Shown here piece after piece: positions 7,032 to 13,722 of a stretch of 13,722 bases of DNA. This stretch comes from Deltaproteobacteria bacterium UBA3076 (GTDB lineage: Bacteria > Desulfobacterota > Dissulfuribacteria > Dissulfuribacterales > UBA3076). The notes below the pieces were generated by a model. That model did not search any database and was not told where the DNA came from. It saw nothing but the letters and a program-made list of their open reading frames with translations. Each line of letters starts with the position of its first letter. The stretch's first letter is position 1. The stretch is taken from positions 5,652 to 19,373 of the forward strand of contig DFBQ01000239.1 of assembly GCA_002367355.1 (NCBI GenBank). The letters are read 5' to 3'. A program made the translations under genes and the position numbers.

Positions 7032-8834
7032 TTACGCCTTCAACACGCTCAGAAAGGCCTCCTGAGGTATTTCTACATGGCCGATGTGCTTCATTTTCTT
7101 TTTTCCTTCTTTTTGCTTTTCCAGCAACTTGCGCTTACGAGTGATATCACCCCCATAGCATTTGGCTATAACGTCTTTTCTGAATGGAGCAACGCGTTCT
7201 TTGGCAATAATATTGCTTCCAATGGCTGCCTGGATCACGACTTCAAACATCTGCCTGGGTATTACCTTGCGTAAGCGACCCACAAGTTCCCGACCTCTGT
7301 AATAGGCCTTGTCTTTGTGCACTATGACCGAAAGGGCATCCACTGGTTGTTTATTGATAAGGATATCCAGCTTGACCAGTCCGGCTGGTCTATGCTCAAG
7401 GAAGTCATAATCAATAGAAGCATAACCTCTGCTTACCGACTTTAACTGATCGTAAAAATCCAGAACAATTTCATTGAATGGGAGTTCGTATTTTAGCAGT
7501 ACCCTGTTTTCAGTGAGGTAGCGCATATCTATCTGTTGTCCCCTTTTTTTATCGCACAACTGCATAACAGAACCAATATATTCTTTGGGGACATAAATCT
7601 CCATTCGGACAAAAGGCTCTGCTATTTGCTCTATTTTATCCGCTGACGGCATCTGGGCAGGATTGTGTACATGGACGTTTTCCCCGCTATTAAGTTTAAT
7701 TTCATAAGATACTGACGGGGCCGTACTTATGAGGGACAGCTTGTACTCCCGCTCAAGACGCTCCTGCACGATTTCCATGTGAAGAAGTCCCAGGAAGCCG
7801 CACCTGAATCCGAATCCCAGAGCTGCAGAGCTTTCAGGCTCATAAGAAAATGCAGGGTCGTTCAACCACAGCTTTTCAACAGCCTCTTTCAACTGATCGT
7901 ACTGGGCCGGATCTACTGGATAAAGACCGCAAAATACCATTGGTTTTACCGGCTCAAAGCCGGGCAAACGGCTTGCGGCAGGACGTCTTTCCTCTGTAAT
8001 GGTATCACCTATCCGTGTATCACGCACGGCCTTTATGCCGGCAGCAAGAAACCCCACTTCTCCAACTGTCAGTTGATCCGTATCTATAGGATTAGGGGAA
8101 AAAATGCCTGTCCTATCCACTTCATAGGTCTGATTCGTAGACATCATGCGTATCCGCATACCAGGTCTCAGTGTGCCTTCTACGACCCTGATCAATACAA
8201 CTGTCCCTTGATATGAATCGAACCATGAATCAAAAATAAGTGCTTTAAGTGGTGAGCCGGGATTTCCTGCAGGGGCTGGAATCCGGTGTACTACTGCTTC
8301 CAGGATCTCCTTTGTACCCAGGCCTTCTTTTGCGCTTGCCAGTATAGCCCCTGAGGTATCGAGGCCTATGATGTCCTCTATTTCTTGTGCAACCCTTTCA
8401 GGGTCTGCACTGGGCAAGTCAATTTTGTTCAACACCGGTATGATCTCAAGATCATTTTCCAGTGCCAAATAGACATTGGCCAGGGTCTGGGCCTCCACAC
8501 CCTGGGTGGCATCAACTACAAGTAGGGCCCCTTCGCAGGCTGCAAGACTCCTTGAGACTTCATAAGAAAAATCCACGTGGCCGGGCGTATCTATCAGATT
8601 AAGCACATAGGTCTCTTTATCTTCAGACCGATATTTAAGCCTCACCGTCTGGGCCTTGATAGTGATCCCTCTTTCCCTTTCCAACTCCATCTGGTCAAGA
8701 AATTGCTGTTTCATTTCCCTGGCTGATACGGTACCGGTAAATTCAAGAATACGATCAGCAAGCGTAGACTTGCCGTGATCAATATGGGCAATTATCGAAA
8801 AATTACGAATTTTCTTCGGATCAGTCATAACCAT
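7032..8834 (-). CDS. lepA: LepA (elongation factor 4), ribosome-associated GTPase
   Basis: A 600-residue translational GTPase that binds ribosomes and has been linked to back-translocation and 30S biogenesis. The GTPase motifs are [13 protein letters not shown] (G1, near residue 16), RERGITI (G2), [20 protein letters not shown] (G3), NKIDLP (G4) and SAKEGLG (G5). Domain II begins around [17 protein letters not shown]. The LepA-specific C-terminal domain follows, ending in [20 protein letters not shown], which is characteristic. The length is the family norm. MVMTDPKK offers two in-frame ATGs (8834 and 8828), neither with a strong ribosome-binding site; I kept the longer form. It leads the - strand series lepA-lepB-tRNAs. 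Confidence 0.97.
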   Translation of the reverse strand: MVMTDPKKIRNFSIIAHIDHGKSTLADRILEFTGTVSAREMKQQFLDQMELERERGITIKAQTVRLKYRSEDKETYVLNLIDTPGHVDFSYEVSRSLAACEGALLVVDATQGVEAQTLANVYLALENDLEIIPVLNKIDLPSADPERVAQEIEDIIGLDTSGAILASAKEGLGTKEILEAVVHRIPAPAGNPGSPLKALIFDSWFDSYQGTVVLIRVVEGTLRPGMRIRMMSTNQTYEVDRTGIFSPNPIDTDQLTVGEVGFLAAGIKAVRDTRIGDTITEERRPAASRLPGFEPVKPMVFCGLYPVDPAQYDQLKEAVEKLWLNDPAFSYEPESSAALGFGFRCGFLGLLHMEIVQERLEREYKLSLISTAPSVSYEIKLNSGENVHVHNPAQMPSADKIEQIAEPFVRMEIYVPKEYIGSVMQLCDKKRGQQIDMRYLTENRVLLKYELPFNEIVLDFYDQLKSVSRGYASIDYDFLEHRPAGLVKLDILINKQPVDALSVIVHKDKAYYRGRELVGRLRKVIPRQMFEVVIQAAIGSNIIAKERVAPFRKDVIAKCYGGDITRKRKLLEKQKEGKKKMKHIGHVEIPQEAFLSVLKA

Positions 8835-9065
8835 CTATTTTTTCTTGATTTCCATTGCGCCTTTGCGTGACGTTCTTTTAAAAAGTGTAAACCTAAAAAT
8901 GAAAAATGCCTAATATTTAATTTTTTTTGTACAAAGTTAAGAAAAAAGGAAAACTTGCCGAAGTAATAAACAGACAAAAAATAAACCATATCTCAGCTTT
9001 GCCGGTGAACCGATAATGGAATCAAATTCCATAGCGCAAATAATTTATGTGCCCTGACAAGTAAA
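8835..9065. other. Divergent intergenic region between lepA and pilM
   Basis: This 231-bp AT-rich gap must carry the promoters of the lepA series and of the pil cluster. No convincing -35/-10 or sigma-54 pair could be read on either strand. It contains poly-A/T tracts around 8919-8950, the word pair TTGCGCC/TTTGCGTGA (8855-8870) near lepA, and a 7-bp dyad close to pilM that is listed separately. Confidence 0.4.
9016..9032. promoter_or_regulatory. Short dyad upstream of pilM, possible operator
   Basis: ATGGAAT-CAA-ATTCCAT is a perfect 7-bp inverted repeat with a 3-bp centre, ending 33 bp before the pilM ATG. Its size suits a dimeric regulator or a small hairpin in the pilM leader. No regulator family is recognised from the sequence. 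Confidence 0.3.
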
Positions 9066-10142
9066 ATGAAATTCCCTTCTCTGCCAAAAAAATGGGGACA
9101 GCGTCAACGCCCCGCATTGGGGCTGGATATAGGTTCACACAGTATAAAGATTGTTGAGCTTTCCAGCAGCGGCACAAGCCATACTATCAGGCGCATTGGC
9201 TGTGCTTTGGTGCCACCCCAAGCTATAATAGACGGTTCAATAAAAAAACCGGATAAAGTTGCAGAGGTACTAAAGGTACTTATAGGCAATCTCCGGCCCA
9301 AAACTAAATACGCGGCCACATCTATCGCTGGCTATTCCGTCATTGTCAAGAAAATAATCGTTCCATATCAGGACGAAGCCGAGATAGAACGCAATTTGAC
9401 TTTCGAAGCAGAAAAATACGTACCGTTTGAAATAGAAGAGGTTTATGTAGATTTTCATACGCTGGATGGGGAGCACAAAAAAAGCAGTGGGACAGAGATT
9501 TTCCTTGTTGCTGCTAAAAGAGAGATTGTTGATGAATACGCCGCCCTTATTCAGGAAGTCGGTTTGTCCCCGGCAGTGGTGGATGTGGATGCATTTGCCC
9601 TTGGAAATGCCTTTGAAGGTGCTTTTGGCCTTCTAAATGAATCTATAGTCTTGGTGGACATTGGGGCCCAAAAAACAAACATCAACATAGTTTTACAAGG
9701 CACATCTCTTTTTGCAAAAGACATGGCATTTGGAGGAACTCAGCTTACAGAGGCTATTCAGGAAGCTACAGGACTGGAATATGTAGATGCGGAGAGGATA
9801 AAAATCGCCGGGTCTGAAGATATGGCAATCATGAAGGAAGTGACCCCGATTTGCAAGGAGTTATGTGGTGTTTGGGCATCAGAACTGAAAAAGGCAATAG
9901 ATTTCTATAAAGCAAATTCAAGTACGGAAGAATATCCCACACAACTCTATATCAGTGGGGGTTCTGCCTTTTTAAGAGGGCTTGACATGCTTTGTGACGA
10001 CATAATAGGCCTGCCGGTGAAGATATTAAATCCCTTGCATGGTTTTACTGTCGATCAAGGCATAGAGCCTGAGTATATCTCCTCTGTCGCTCCACAAATG
10101 GCAATAGCCACCGGACTTGCGCTGAGGGCTTTGACAAAATGA
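9066..10142 (+). CDS. pilM: PilM, actin-like type IV pilus assembly ATPase
   Basis: A 358-residue cytoplasmic FtsA/actin-like protein of the pilus alignment complex. The nucleotide fold is seen in LGLDIGSHSIKIVEL (18-32, phosphate 1), LVDIGAQKTNINIV (196-209, phosphate 2) and LYISGGSAFLRGL (294-306, adenosine motif), with VPFEIEEVYVDFH (119-131) in the family's SHS2-like part. Known PilM proteins bind the N-terminal tail of PilN at the inner membrane and couple it to the motor. The length is normal. The start at ATG 9066 has only a weak upstream purine stretch. The pilN ATG overlaps the pilM stop as ATGA, indicating translational coupling. It is the first gene of the pil cluster. Confidence 0.95.
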   Translation: MKFPSLPKKWGQRQRPALGLDIGSHSIKIVELSSSGTSHTIRRIGCALVPPQAIIDGSIKKPDKVAEVLKVLIGNLRPKTKYAATSIAGYSVIVKKIIVPYQDEAEIERNLTFEAEKYVPFEIEEVYVDFHTLDGEHKKSSGTEIFLVAAKREIVDEYAALIQEVGLSPAVVDVDAFALGNAFEGAFGLLNESIVLVDIGAQKTNINIVLQGTSLFAKDMAFGGTQLTEAIQEATGLEYVDAERIKIAGSEDMAIMKEVTPICKELCGVWASELKKAIDFYKANSSTEEYPTQLYISGGSAFLRGLDMLCDDIIGLPVKILNPLHGFTVDQGIEPEYISSVAPQMAIATGLALRALTK

Positions 10143-10711
10143 TTCAAATAAATCTCCTCCCGGTTCGAGAGTGGCGCCGAAAAGAGGCGGTTCGCCAGCA
10201 GATTTCAATCTTTGGCCTGTCTCTAATCCTCTTGATAGTTGGTTTGTTGGCTGCAGGATTAACGATTCAAGGAAAAGTAAGGGCTCAAAGGCAAGAGCTG
10301 GCATCATTAGAAAAAAATATAGCAAAATTTGCTTATGTAAACAAAAAGATAGCAAAAGTAAATAAAAAACGAAAACAAATCGAAGATAAATTTAAGGCCA
10401 TAGAAAAACTTCAAGAAGGTCGTACAACTACGGTTAAAATTCTGGATGAAGTTGTCAGTTCAATACCTATTGATCGTTTATGGCTTACTAAATTAAGCCT
10501 TAAGGAATATAATGTGCAACTTGGTGGAGTCGCACTGGACAATCACACGGTAGCTCTTTTTATGCGACGCCTGGAAACATCACCAATGTGCAAATCAGTG
10601 AACTTGATAAATACCAAGCAGAAGTCAATCCAGGGACATGCCCTTATGGAGTTTGGGCTTCAACTGAATATTCAAACTCAACAAAAGAACGACAATGACA
10701 AAAAACAATAA
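10139..10711 (+). CDS. pilN: PilN, inner-membrane type IV pilus alignment protein
   Basis: A 190-residue bitopic protein. The N-terminus MIQINLLPVRE is the conserved INLLP tail that docks into PilM. One transmembrane helix (about 22-43) is followed by a lysine-rich periplasmic coiled coil (46-92) and a ferredoxin-like domain (about 97-178) that in characterised systems pairs with PilO. It overlaps pilM by 4 bp. Its stop codon abuts the left arm of a long inverted repeat, so pilO begins 171 bp later instead of in the usual overlap. The C-terminus QQKNDNDKKQ is a polar tail just before that repeat. Confidence 0.93.
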   Translation: MIQINLLPVREWRRKEAVRQQISIFGLSLILLIVGLLAAGLTIQGKVRAQRQELASLEKNIAKFAYVNKKIAKVNKKRKQIEDKFKAIEKLQEGRTTTVKILDEVVSSIPIDRLWLTKLSLKEYNVQLGGVALDNHTVALFMRRLETSPMCKSVNLINTKQKSIQGHALMEFGLQLNIQTQQKNDNDKKQ

Positions 10712-10851
10712 GCTATTAGCGGTTAGCTATTAGCTTGATGATTACGGAATATTTTTGCTATTATTAACTTGCACCCATTGGGTGATATTTTTAATTAACG
10801 TAATACCTTGGTTTTTTAAAGCTAAATGCTAATGGCTAACAGCTAATTGCT
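10711..10851. repeat. Inverted-repeat element between pilN and pilO (TTAGC/GCTAA words)
   Basis: The left arm 10711-10734 (AGCTATTAGCGGTTAGCTAT then TAGC) and the right arm 10828-10851 are inverted copies that agree at 21 of 24 positions; one of the three differences would be a U-G wobble in RNA. Both arms are built from degenerate 9-10-bp steps of the word TTAGC, with internal direct repetition (GCTATTAGC twice in the left arm). The spacer of about 93 bp contains a second small hairpin, listed separately. The right arm ends 31 bp before pilO and leaves its AAAGAGAG ribosome-binding site (10865-10872) free. No coding potential was seen. Confidence 0.75.
10772..10792 (+). terminator. Small hairpin plus T run inside the pilN-pilO gap
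   Basis: CACCC-ATT-GGGTG (10772-10784) is a perfect 5-bp stem with a 3-nt loop, followed by ATATTTTT. This could be a weak intrinsic terminator or attenuator on the pil transcript. The stem is short, so partial read-through is expected if it works at all. Confidence 0.3.
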
Positions 10852-10882
10852 CAACTTAGGTTACAAAGAGAGCTAAAAAATC

Positions 10883-11635
10883 GTGAAATTTAACAAACCA
10901 AACTGGAAGATACCTCCCGGGCTTTTTCAGGCTGCCTATTCCCTTCCTATTTGGCAAAAAGCCGGCATATGGTTGCTTGTCTTAGTTATTCCAGTCGCCC
11001 TATTCTGGTTTTTTTTCCTATCCGTTCGTTTAGAAGAAATGAAAACCATGTCGGAGAAAACCCCGAACCTGAGGCAAGAGCTGGTCAAGCTGGAAGCAAA
11101 GTCCAAACAGATTCCTCAATTGGAAGAAGAATTGAATATCATGAAGGAAATTTTACAGAAGGCCTTGAAGCTACTGCCGGAAAAAGAAGACATACCGACA
11201 TTTTTGCCTGAGATTTCTTCACTTGGTAATGAGGCCAGGCTGGATTTTTTATCCTTTAAACCACAAAAAGAACAGCCAAAGGCCTTTTACGCTGCTATTC
11301 CCATTAGCATGGAATTCAATGGGCCATTTCATAACACCGTCTATTTCTTTGATAATATCAGTCGCATGGCTCGCATCGTACACATAAAAGCGGTCTCAAT
11401 GGGAAAGGCCAAGCAAAGTAAGGAAGTCTGGAGTCAGAAGGGATCTGCAAATGAAAATAAAAAAATCGAAGCGACCAGCGAGGCAGCATCAATAAAAGGA
11501 GCCGGAGAGGGTCCTCCTGAAGGCCAAGAGGTTAAGCGAAGCGGTACCTGGATAATAAGTACCCATTGTGAGGCCGTAACCTATCGTTTTCTCAGCCCGG
11601 AAGAACAACAGGCCGGAAAGAAAAAGAAAAAGTAA
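10883..11635 (+). CDS. pilO: PilO, inner-membrane type IV pilus alignment protein
   Basis: A 250-residue bitopic protein. A transmembrane helix (about 27-48) is followed by a coiled coil (50-98) and a ferredoxin-like periplasmic domain starting at LPEISSLGNEARL and FYAAIPISMEFNGPFHNTVYF, with the final strand THCEAVTYRFLSPEEQ. In characterised systems PilO pairs with PilN and contacts PilP. It is longer than typical PilO (about 200-215 residues) because of a low-complexity Lys/Glu/Ser/Gly insertion at about 175-219 before the last strand. The start is GTG 10883: an in-frame TAA sits at 10874-10876, and AAAGAGAG lies ten bases upstream, so no earlier start exists. A repeat element lies between it and pilN, and another between it and pilP. 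Confidence 0.9.
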   Translation: MKFNKPNWKIPPGLFQAAYSLPIWQKAGIWLLVLVIPVALFWFFFLSVRLEEMKTMSEKTPNLRQELVKLEAKSKQIPQLEEELNIMKEILQKALKLLPEKEDIPTFLPEISSLGNEARLDFLSFKPQKEQPKAFYAAIPISMEFNGPFHNTVYFFDNISRMARIVHIKAVSMGKAKQSKEVWSQKGSANENKKIEATSEAASIKGAGEGPPEGQEVKRSGTWIISTHCEAVTYRFLSPEEQQAGKKKKK

Positions 11636-11640
11636 GTACT

Positions 11641-11768
11641 TAGGTGGAAGGTGGAAGGTAGAAGGCTGTTAGGGACAAATCATGCGCGATCACACAAAAT
11701 TAGGTGTTTAGGCTGAAGGCTGTTAGATCACTTCAGCCTTCAACCTTCAACCTTCAACCTTCAACCTA
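11641..11768. repeat. Heptamer-array inverted repeat between pilO and pilP
   Basis: The left side reads TA-GGTGGAA-GGTGGAA-GGTAGAA-GGCTG (11641-11668). The right side is one TTCAGCC (11732-11738) plus four perfect tandem TTCAACC units (11739-11766) ending TA. The two sides are inverted relatives with about one mismatch per heptamer. Inside, GGCTGAAG (11711-11718) pairs perfectly with CTTCAGCC (11731-11738), and AAGGCTGTTAG is directly repeated (11662-11672 and 11716-11726), so the left part looks partly duplicated. Copy number of the 7-mers could vary by slippage. The element fills nearly the whole gap; pilP starts 12 bp after it. Confidence 0.8.
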
Positions 11769-11780
11769 AAGATAAACGAC

Positions 11781-12395
11781 ATGAGCATGCAGGCCATAAC
11801 AAAAATCTATTATAGGAAGTTTATTATTTATATGAGTCTGCTTATCACTATTTCTCTGTGTGGCCTTTGTTGTCTGTCCGGATGTAAAGATAAAACGACC
11901 GTAACTCCTGCAGCGACTTCCTTCACGAAAAAATCAAAGGCAATTAATTCAAAAAAAGTAAAGGATTTTCAGGTTAGGCTGGAACGTCTCATAGAGCCTG
12001 TTACTTATTATTACAGCTCGGATGGAAAACCCGATCCGTTTCAGCCGTTTTTAAAAACAGCACCGAAAATTTCCAGAAAGGCAGATAGAGGGCAACGCCA
12101 GAAAAAAGAGGTTAGGAGACCGGAAATTTGCGCTACACCATTGGAGTGTATGGACGTCGGCCAGCTAACACTCGTAGGCATTATTGCCAATGATAAAGGT
12201 AACAGGGTTGCCATGGCCCAGGACGCTGCCGGGATCGGGTACTTTTTGCAGCCTGGTCTGCGGGTTGGCTATCGGAACGGCAGGGTTAAAAAGATCCTTC
12301 CAGACAGAGTAATCGTAGAAGAAGAACTCGAAGACATCCGCGGCGAACTAACTTTGCAGGAGAGGGTACTGTTACTGCATCCGGGGGGGAAATAA
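11781..12395 (+). CDS. pilP: PilP, type IV pilus assembly lipoprotein
   Basis: A 204-residue lipoprotein that, in characterised systems, links the inner-membrane PilN/PilO pair to the N0 domain of the secretin. A basic start (KIYYRK) and hydrophobic segment (14-31) lead to the lipobox LSGC with Cys35 as the lipidated residue. A flexible linker contains the conserved YSSDGKPDPFQPF (78-90). The beta-sandwich domain follows: GQLTLVGIIANDKGNRVAM (127-145), GIGYFLQPGLRVG (151-163), GRVKKILPDRVIVEEE (167-182) and RGELTLQERVLLL. A later Met18 would remove the basic n-region, so ATG 11781 is preferred. No strong ribosome-binding site is visible. The stop overlaps the next ATG by one base (TAATG), indicating tight coupling with the STN-TPR gene. 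Confidence 0.92.
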   Translation: MSMQAITKIYYRKFIIYMSLLITISLCGLCCLSGCKDKTTVTPAATSFTKKSKAINSKKVKDFQVRLERLIEPVTYYYSSDGKPDPFQPFLKTAPKISRKADRGQRQKKEVRRPEICATPLECMDVGQLTLVGIIANDKGNRVAMAQDAAGIGYFLQPGLRVGYRNGRVKKILPDRVIVEEELEDIRGELTLQERVLLLHPGGK

Positions 12396-13666
12396 TGGGT
12401 TGCAAACGGAAAATCTCATGCCTTTTGATTGTCTTTTTGGTCGGGGTGTTCTGGTGGATGCAGGACAACAGGCCTGCAATGGGCAATGAGCCAAGCCAGA
12501 GCAGACCAGAGCTGGACGACGTATCCCACTGGATAGCTGAACTTGAATCCCGCCTTCCCGACTCCGGGATTAATACAGAACCGGATGAAACAGAAGATTT
12601 TGCCGCACCAAGAATTAGTGAAACTTATGGTAATAATTCAGCGGCAAAATTGGTAAGTGATGATGCCAAAGATAAAATAAGTGTGGATCTCTTCAAAGTG
12701 GATATCCACAATGTATTTCGTTTGCTGGGTCAGGTCAGCGGTAAAAACATTGTAGTAGATGAGTCGGTAAAGGGTACCATTACGATAGCCCTCGAAAATG
12801 TGCCTTGGACCTTTGTCCTGGATGTAATTAAGAATTTAAAGGGATTGGATAGCGTCGAGCGTCATAATACCATTATGATTTACCCGACTGGTAAGTCTCT
12901 TGAATGGGTTGGTGATACCGGATCAACCGGCACCCTTGATGTTCAGATTGAACCCCTCCTTATTGAAAAAGAGCAAAAACTCATCGTCGACAAAGATGGA
13001 ATTCCCGGTGAAGGGAAGCAGCAAGGCGGCATTCGGATTGAGCGCATTGTGGACATTCAAACGCCTGTTGAAGAAGTTGCCAAGGCGCAGGACCTTATTA
13101 ATAAAGCTGTTAAGCTTGAAAAACAGGGGGCGGTTAACCAGGCATTAAAACTCTATATCGACGCATCGGATATCTGGCTGGAAAATGTATCGCTGGCTAA
13201 AAAAATATCGGCATTAGCCCTTGGCCCGGGAGGTCAAGAACTGACTGCTTTTAATTTTGCCAAAAAAGCACTTCGTCTTGCGCCTAAAGACAGCGAAGCA
13301 ACCGCTTTTGCAGCAGTGGCGCTGGCCCGAATGGGAAAAATGGATAAGGCGAAAATCTATTTTGAACGTGCAATGGGTACTACTTTACCTTCCCTGCATA
13401 CACTATATAACTATGCAGTCTTCTGTGAATCTGAAGGTGAGTATCGACAGGCGCTCCGGCTGTTAAATAATATCGAGGCCAATTATGAGCTTTCGGCAGA
13501 CACCATGCTCCTGCGGGCGCGAACTTTTGAACATCTAGGTCAAATTGACAAGGCAATAACTGAATATAGGGCAGTCTCGCTGGGAGGAGCATCAATTCCT
13601 CCGTGGTCACAGCGATATGCAAAGGAACGAATGGAAATATTGATGACAGCCAACGCGAATAAATAA
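12395..13666 (+). CDS. Secretin N0 (STN) domain-TPR protein in the pilQ position
   Basis: A 423-residue exported protein. A hydrophobic segment (about 9-22) after MGCKRK acts as signal peptide or anchor. A disordered acidic region (30-90) follows, then a clear secretin/TonB short N-terminal (STN, N0) domain at about 95-165: ISVDLFKVDIHNVFRLLGQV, GKNIVVDESVKGTITI and VPWTFVLDVI match the start of PilQ. Instead of N1 and the secretin barrel there is a linker (166-222) and a helical TPR array (about 224-395), with units such as AQDLINKAVKLEKQGAVNQA, VALARMGKMDKAKIYFERAM, YNYAVFCESEGEYRQALRLL and ARTFEHLGQIDKAITEYRAV. It is not a truncated pilQ: the frame closes normally and no secretin sequence follows in the remaining 56 bp. 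The ATG overlaps the pilP stop, with a G6 run about six bases upstream as ribosome-binding site. A role in secretin docking or assembly, like TPR pilotins of the PilF/PilW type, is inferred. Confidence 0.85.
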   Translation: MGCKRKISCLLIVFLVGVFWWMQDNRPAMGNEPSQSRPELDDVSHWIAELESRLPDSGINTEPDETEDFAAPRISETYGNNSAAKLVSDDAKDKISVDLFKVDIHNVFRLLGQVSGKNIVVDESVKGTITIALENVPWTFVLDVIKNLKGLDSVERHNTIMIYPTGKSLEWVGDTGSTGTLDVQIEPLLIEKEQKLIVDKDGIPGEGKQQGGIRIERIVDIQTPVEEVAKAQDLINKAVKLEKQGAVNQALKLYIDASDIWLENVSLAKKISALALGPGGQELTAFNFAKKALRLAPKDSEATAFAAVALARMGKMDKAKIYFERAMGTTLPSLHTLYNYAVFCESEGEYRQALRLLNNIEANYELSADTMLLRARTFEHLGQIDKAITEYRAVSLGGASIPPWSQRYAKERMEILMTANANK

Positions 13667-13722
13667 CGTAACTTCTCAATAAGTTGTGGTAGATTACTTT
13701 TTGCGACTATTCACTGGATTCC

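Noticed and set aside
7779..8216. A 145-codon open frame opposite lepA
   Set aside because: It is fully antisense to a conserved part of lepA and has no family resemblance or ribosome-binding site.
8853..8872. TTGCGCC/TTTGCGTGA word pair as a further repeat element near lepA
   Set aside because: Only two imperfect words are present with no inverted partner, so it does not reach the standard of the three repeat gaps.
5943..11780. CRISPR array interpretation of the intergenic repeats
   Set aside because: The repeat words are 5-13 bp, degenerate and inverted, with no regular unique spacers and no cas genes.
13670..13685. AACTT-CTCAAT-AAGTT hairpin after the STN-TPR gene as a terminator
   Set aside because: The stem is only 5 AT-rich base pairs and no T run follows directly; the cluster may well continue past the window.

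Overview
The window looks like a piece of a Gram-negative bacterial chromosome, most likely from the Deltaproteobacteria/Desulfobacterota. This is inferred from the gene complement (an IHF-beta-like HU-family protein, LepA-LepB, MnmG, FtsY, a pilMNOP cluster) and from the style of the proteins; no rRNA or other decisive marker is present. No insertion sequence, phage gene, CRISPR array or toxin system is visible.

Left part (1-5102): a short DUF523-family desulfurase-like gene meets an IHF/HU-type gene tail to tail with 2 bases between their stops. After a 284-bp divergent gap come ftsY (SRP receptor) and mnmG (tRNA wobble-uridine modification), closely spaced on the + strand. The 3' end of mnmG overlaps by 44 bp a membrane-bound PAS-type histidine kinase on the - strand.

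Middle part (5142-8834, all - strand; transcription order lepA, lepB, tRNA-Val(TAC), tRNA-Asp(GTC), a YdcF/ElyC-like envelope gene, the kinase): LepA is the ribosome-associated GTPase EF4 and LepB is signal peptidase I. The two tRNAs carry genome-encoded CCA ends and have a plausible promoter with a perfect TTGACA box. The kinase follows the ElyC-like gene by 39 bp, which suggests co-transcription; no response regulator is in the window.

Right part (9066-13666, + strand): a type IV pilus alignment cluster pilM-pilN-pilO-pilP, followed by a gene in the position where pilQ normally sits. That gene is not a secretin. It encodes a signal-bearing protein with a secretin N0/STN domain joined to a TPR array, with no secretin channel domain. 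This is the most unusual gene here and may be a dedicated secretin-assembly (pilotin-like) partner.

Three intergenic gaps (5943-6082, 10712-10882, 11636-11780) hold different short-word repeats with the same plan: a run of short repeats on the left, a spacer, and an inverted run on the right, able to form a long imperfect hairpin. Two of them split the pil cluster between pilN/pilO and pilO/pilP, where tight overlaps would be expected.
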